The translations under genes and the position numbers were made by a program. Below are positions 60,610 to 64,000 of a stretch of 64,000 nucleotides of DNA, one piece after another; the stretch's first letter is position 1, and every line of letters begins with the position of its first letter. The notes under the pieces were generated by a model. The model searched no databases. It was given only the letters and a program-made list of their open reading frames with translations, and was not told the DNA's origin. The DNA comes from Devosia marina (GTDB taxonomy: Bacteria > Pseudomonadota > Alphaproteobacteria > Rhizobiales > Devosiaceae), in the NCBI RefSeq assembly GCF_009758415.1, contig NZ_WQRF01000001.1:124001-188000 (forward strand), read 5' to 3'.

Positions 60610-60948
60610 ATGAACAAGGCTCAGGAAAAAGTTCTCGTCGCCGCATTGTGCGGTCTAATCGTTACCGCCGCCGCCGGCTTTGCCGTGCAGCCCGCCATGG
60701 CCGCCGGATACCATGTCGATACGCTCGGCCAGGTCACTGGCGTGGCCGATTGGGACAGGCTCAATGTCCGCAAATGGCCGGCCAGCTATTCCCAGAAAGT
60801 GGGCAGCTTTGCACCCGGCCTGCATGTCTGGGTCGAGCGCTGCATCGAAGTTGAAAACAGCTCGGACTGGTGCCTTGTCGAACGCGGCGACACCAAGGGC
60901 TGGGTCAATTCGCGCTATCTCGTTCCGGTCCAGGACTGGGACATCTGA
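60610..60948 (+). CDS. Secreted bacterial SH3-domain protein
   Basis: A 112-residue exported protein. The signal peptide spans about 31 residues (LVAALCGLIVTAAAGFAVQPAMA|A). The mature part is one SH3b-type domain: WDRLNVRKWPASYSQKVGSFAPGLHVWVERC...DWCLVERGDTKGWVNSRYL, the usual LNVR...GWV pattern with two Cys that may bridge. Such domains bind peptidoglycan or periplasmic partners. CGGAGG precedes the ATG by about nine bases. Confidence 0.85.
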   Translation: MNKAQEKVLVAALCGLIVTAAAGFAVQPAMAAGYHVDTLGQVTGVADWDRLNVRKWPASYSQKVGSFAPGLHVWVERCIEVENSSDWCLVERGDTKGWVNSRYLVPVQDWDI

Positions 60949-61001
60949 CCATTCTCCCAAGGTCGGTCCACTGGGCCACCATCCCATGCATGTTGACTTT
61001 T

Positions 61002-61047
61002 CCGGTCCTCGGTTGTTCGTGGTAGCCAATCAGGACCGGAGTTTTTT
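61002..61047 (+). terminator. Terminator-like hairpin that covers the asparaginase ribosome site
   Basis: CCGGTCCT (61002-61009) and AGGACCGG (61032-61039) form a perfect eight-pair stem with a 22-base loop, followed by AG and TTTTTT. The asparaginase ATG is at 61051. The only ribosome-site candidate, CCGGAG, lies in the 3' arm, so folding would both end transcription and hide translation initiation. Confidence 0.7.
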
Positions 61048-61050
61048 GTC

Positions 61051-62052
61051 ATGGAAGCCAACCCCATTCTCGCCGAGGCCGTGCGCGGCAATTGGGTTGA
61101 AAACCGGCATCGCGGTGCCTTTGTCATCGTCGATGCTGACGGCCAGGTGATTGCCTCGGCCGGCGATATCGACCGGCCCGTCTTTCCCCGCTCCGCCATC
61201 AAGTCCATGCAGGCCCTGGCCATTTTCGACCGGCACGCCGTCGAGCGCTTTCATCATTCGCCCGAGGAGCTGGCCCTGGCTTGCGCTTCGCATCATGGCG
61301 AGGACGAGCATGTGAGCAATGTGAGCCGGTTTCTCGAGCGCATGGGTCTTTCGGTGAACGATCTGGAATGCGGCGCCCACATGCCGACCAATGCCAAGGC
61401 GCGTCAGGCTCTTAGAGCGGCCGCCACCGAGCCAAGTGCCCTGCACAATAATTGCTCGGGCAAGCATTCGAGTATGCTCAGCGTCGCGCTGGCCATGGGC
61501 GTGCCAACACAAGGCTATGTCGATCGGGAGCATGACGTGCAAAGGGCGGTACGGGCAGCGGTGGAATATGTGATTGGCGAGGAACTGACCGAAGACCGCT
61601 GCGGCACCGATGGCTGCTCCATCCCCACCTGGGCGGCGCCATTGCACGCCTGGGCGCGCGGCTTTGCCCGGATGTCGACAGGGAAAGGCCTGGATGGCGA
61701 GCATGCCAGGGGGGCGCAGGCCCTGTTCGATGCGGCCACCAGCCATCCCCATCTGGTTGCCGGCACCGGCCACCTCGACACGCTGGTGATGGAGGCGTTC
61801 ATGGGACGTGTCATGCAGAAAGGCGGTGCCGAAGGCGTGCAATGCGGTGCCATCCGCGACAAGGGGTGGGGTTATGCGCTCAAATGCGATGACGGCAACA
61901 TGGTCGCCAGCCACACCATGGTCGCCGCGCTGCTGCTGAGGTTCGCTGATCCTGATGCCAACCAAAAGGCCGTGCTGGATCAATTCGCCCGTCAGCCGAT
62001 CAAGAACGTTCGGGGCACCGTCGTCGGTGAGATGCGTGCGGTGGGGATCTAG
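61051..62052 (+). CDS. ansA: Class 3 L-asparaginase (Rhizobium etli ReAV type)
   Basis: A 333-residue cytosolic amidohydrolase converting asparagine to aspartate and ammonia. It belongs to the asparaginase II (rhizobial) family, unrelated to the E. coli enzymes. The residues known for R. etli ReAV are present with identical numbering: S48 and K51 in FPRSAIKS, S80 in CASHHGE, Zn ligands C135 and K138 in NNCSGKH, and C189 in DGCSIP. A lysine near 257 (KGGAEGV) corresponds to the second catalytic lysine with a small offset. The start is set by family length; the ribosome site is inside the preceding hairpin. Confidence 0.92.
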   Translation: MEANPILAEAVRGNWVENRHRGAFVIVDADGQVIASAGDIDRPVFPRSAIKSMQALAIFDRHAVERFHHSPEELALACASHHGEDEHVSNVSRFLERMGLSVNDLECGAHMPTNAKARQALRAAATEPSALHNNCSGKHSSMLSVALAMGVPTQGYVDREHDVQRAVRAAVEYVIGEELTEDRCGTDGCSIPTWAAPLHAWARGFARMSTGKGLDGEHARGAQALFDAATSHPHLVAGTGHLDTLVMEAFMGRVMQKGGAEGVQCGAIRDKGWGYALKCDDGNMVASHTMVAALLLRFADPDANQKAVLDQFARQPIKNVRGTVVGEMRAVGI

Positions 62053-62100
62053 GGGCAACGATTTGCTTTTGAACAGACCCTCAACAAACTCGGTGTAGCA

Positions 62101-62195
62101 CCCTCCCGTTGACGGGGAGGGCGGGGGAGTGGTGCCTACGGATAGGAATCGTGCGTTGAACGCACCCCCGCCCAACCTCCCCGTTCAGGGGAGGT
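62101..62195. repeat. Three-hairpin intergenic element C
   Basis: Between the asparaginase and RES genes lie three perfect pairings: CCCTCCC/GGGAGGG (62101-62121), GGGCGGGGG/CCCCCGCCC (62119-62127 with 62165-62173) and ACCTCCCC/GGGGAGGT (62075+100, that is 62175-62195). The layout repeats that of the element inside the rha operon: two related terminal hairpins around a central GC-rich stem. No coding potential is seen here. Confidence 0.75.
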
Positions 62196-62250
62196 GTTGG
62201 GTCTATGTCGTGACGAATATCGAATGTCGTCGTCGGCGGGCGGCCAGCTT

Positions 62251-62943
62251 TCAAAGCCCAAAAATCGCGCCTGTCCCGCAGTTGCGGATGCGGTCGACCT
62301 TTTCGCCGTCCCAGTGATAGTCGAAGTGATCGGCCTGCACCGGCACCGGAATCAGGTCTGGCCAGAAGATGGCGGCGCACTCGCCGTCCGCATGGCGCAC
62401 ACTGCGATAGACAATGCCGTTGCTGCCCGCGCGCCGAAGCTGCCGGCCCAGGGCTTGCGGCGCCTGATAATCGTCCGGATCGTGAAAACGGTCGAACGGC
62501 CGGGCGTCATGCAGGTCGAGATCGAGCCGGTTGACCAGCATGCGGAATTGCGAGGTCCAGCCCGGAGCTTCTGCGCTGGCGGCCATGGCGCGGGCGTGAT
62601 GATGTGCGACCTCGCGGATAGCGACTTCCTCGGCATTGCCGGCGCTATAGATCCCATAGCTGCCATCGGTGAAGCGGCCGGGCCGGTCGTGGCTGACGTG
62701 GACGAAGGGTGCCATGAGATAGCTCGCGCCCGGCCCGCTGACACGGCGTTCAGGCGGCACCAGGTCGAGCCGGCCCAAATGGTCCCAGAGGCGCGGATTG
62801 GTTTTCGATTCGGCCGAAGCCAGCGCCTCCCAGTCGCGCGGGTCGGCAATATCTTCAAACAGGTCTATCGGCGGATGGATCGAGCGGATCAGACGATACG
62901 CCTTGGGCCAAGTCACCCGCGTGAGGGCAGGGGTGTCGCTCAC
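62251..62943 (-). CDS. RES-domain toxin
   Basis: A 230-residue protein of the RES family, toxins that attack NAD+ or modify targets with it. The RES core is seen as the early Arg in AYRLIRS, the GRFTDGSYGIYSAGNAEEVAIREVAHH segment (conserved Ser/Tyr and Glu) and the late SNGIVYRSVRHADGECAAIFWP strand. The start chosen is a GTG at 62943 that overlaps the antitoxin stop by four bases (GTGA); a GTG one codon earlier is possible. The antitoxin gene comes first, as usual for Xre-RES pairs. Confidence 0.88.
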   Translation of the reverse strand: MSDTPALTRVTWPKAYRLIRSIHPPIDLFEDIADPRDWEALASAESKTNPRLWDHLGRLDLVPPERRVSGPGASYLMAPFVHVSHDRPGRFTDGSYGIYSAGNAEEVAIREVAHHHARAMAASAEAPGWTSQFRMLVNRLDLDLHDARPFDRFHDPDDYQAPQALGRQLRRAGSNGIVYRSVRHADGECAAIFWPDLIPVPVQADHFDYHWDGEKVDRIRNCGTGAIFGL

Positions 62944-63350
62944 CACCCGCTACGCTCGGCATCGAGATAGCTGCGCACCCGCGCCAGGGCGAAAAGGCTG
63001 CCTGCGGCCATGACCTCAACCGGTCTGCGCCCGGCAAAATCCCGGTTGGGTTTCTTGACCCAGGCATATCCACGCTCCGGGTCGGAAAAGAGGTAGCGCA
63101 GGCCCTTGTGAATGCCCATCAGAAGTGAAAGGCGGGTGGCCAGGTCGCGGTCAATCCGGCCTGGCTCGCCAGCTTTCCAGCGGGCATAGGTCCGGGCGGC
63201 CAGTCCTCCCAGAATGTCGCGGGCTTCCGCGTCGCTCACGCCCCAGCGCTCGAACAGTCGCATGACCGCGCGCGCCATGGCTTCCGATTCCGCATCGGTG
63301 ATGGTGGCGAGTTCGGGTATGGCTTCTGTCCGTGGCAGTTCATGCAGCAT
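62940..63350 (-). CDS. Xre/MbcA/ParS-type antitoxin
   Basis: A 136-residue antitoxin for the adjacent RES toxin. The N-terminal part is a short helix-turn-helix-like region (ARAVMRLFERWGVSDAEARDILGG...TYARWKAG). The C-terminal toxin-binding (MbcA/ParS/Xre) domain is RIDRDLATRLSLLMGIHKGLRYLFSDPERGYAWVKKPNRDFAGRRPVEVMAAGSLFALARVRSYLDAERSGW. The ATG at 63350 follows AGGAG at ideal spacing; the longer frame is not supported. Translation coupling with the toxin is by a four-base overlap. Confidence 0.9.
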   Translation of the reverse strand: MLHELPRTEAIPELATITDAESEAMARAVMRLFERWGVSDAEARDILGGLAARTYARWKAGEPGRIDRDLATRLSLLMGIHKGLRYLFSDPERGYAWVKKPNRDFAGRRPVEVMAAGSLFALARVRSYLDAERSGW

Positions 63351-63363
63351 GGCTTGGCTCCTA

Positions 63364-63399
63364 TTGGCATTAAATAGGGTATTATCTGCCAAGTGGCAA
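63364..63399 (-). promoter_or_regulatory. Candidate promoter and operator of the RES/Xre operon
   Basis: On the minus strand TTGCCA (63394-63399) and TATTTA, spaced by 17 bases, could be -35 and -10. The palindrome TGCCAAGTGGCA (63387-63398) overlaps the -35, and a further TTGGCA lies near 63365. Such a site would suit autorepression by the antitoxin. The match to promoter consensus is modest. Confidence 0.4.
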
Positions 63400-63501
63400 G
63401 TTGTTGAGCCTCTGGCGGGTCGTCGGCCGGTCCCTTGCTTGTTCCGACCGCTGCTGGGCGGCTATAAGATCAGCCAACAACAGACCAACAGGTGATGCGG
63501 C

Positions 63502-64000
<499 letters not shown>

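Overview
The window reads as a chromosome or large-replicon segment from a GC-rich alphaproteobacterium of the order Hyphomicrobiales. The support is the rhizobial-type rhamnose locus (rhaDI divergent from rhaRSTPQM, with a fused aldolase/dehydrogenase), an FnrL-type regulator, NasS/NasT control of nitrate assimilation, a Rhizobium etli-type class 3 asparaginase, and many ABC sugar and oligopeptide importers. A Devosia-like genus is a guess from gene content. No rRNA, tRNA, CRISPR array, insertion sequence or phage gene was seen.

Layout. 1-1832: tail of a probable family-5 solute-binding protein, an M24 Xaa-Pro peptidase and a GNAT acetyltransferase. 1829-16499: glycoside locus with two AraC regulators, a MelA-like GH4 alpha-galactosidase, a flavin-dependent (tryptophan-type) halogenase homologue, a complete oligopeptide/oligosaccharide ABC importer and a convergent GH38 alpha-mannosidase. 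A 19-bp motif in front of the halogenase recurs between the second AraC gene and the importer, so these genes probably form one regulon. 16753-22584: two LacI regulators and a ribose-type sugar importer behind paired operator-like sites. 22872-25801: copper detoxification (copZ, cueR, copA with a 19-bp-spacer CueR promoter). 26226-33370: FnrL and cytochrome bd (cydDC divergent from cydABX) around a perfect FNR box. 33633-34471: a DUF1127 protein and ybaK. 34584-43970: L-rhamnose uptake and catabolism, with no rhamnulokinase in sight.

43972-58882 is an assimilatory nitrate island, all on the minus strand: nasT-nasS, then nrtA-nrtB-nrtCD (fused double ATPase), then narK-nirB-nirD-nasA-cysG. Both structural operons have the same front end: a sigma-54 -24/-12 promoter, then a leader RNA with two small hairpins carrying six-base loops whose second stem overlaps an intrinsic terminator. 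This is the signature of NasT (ANTAR) antitermination. Two NtrC-like sites lie upstream of the narK promoter. Transcription would thus need nitrogen limitation (NtrC/sigma-54), and read-through would need nitrate (NasS releasing NasT).

58978-64000: an NAD-dependent epimerase, two small secreted proteins, a class 3 L-asparaginase whose ribosome site lies inside a terminator-like hairpin, a RES/Xre toxin-antitoxin pair and the start of a HerA-like ATPase (DUF853). Three multi-hairpin palindromic intergenic elements (near 33.9, 40.0 and 62.1 kb) look like members of one or more repeat families.
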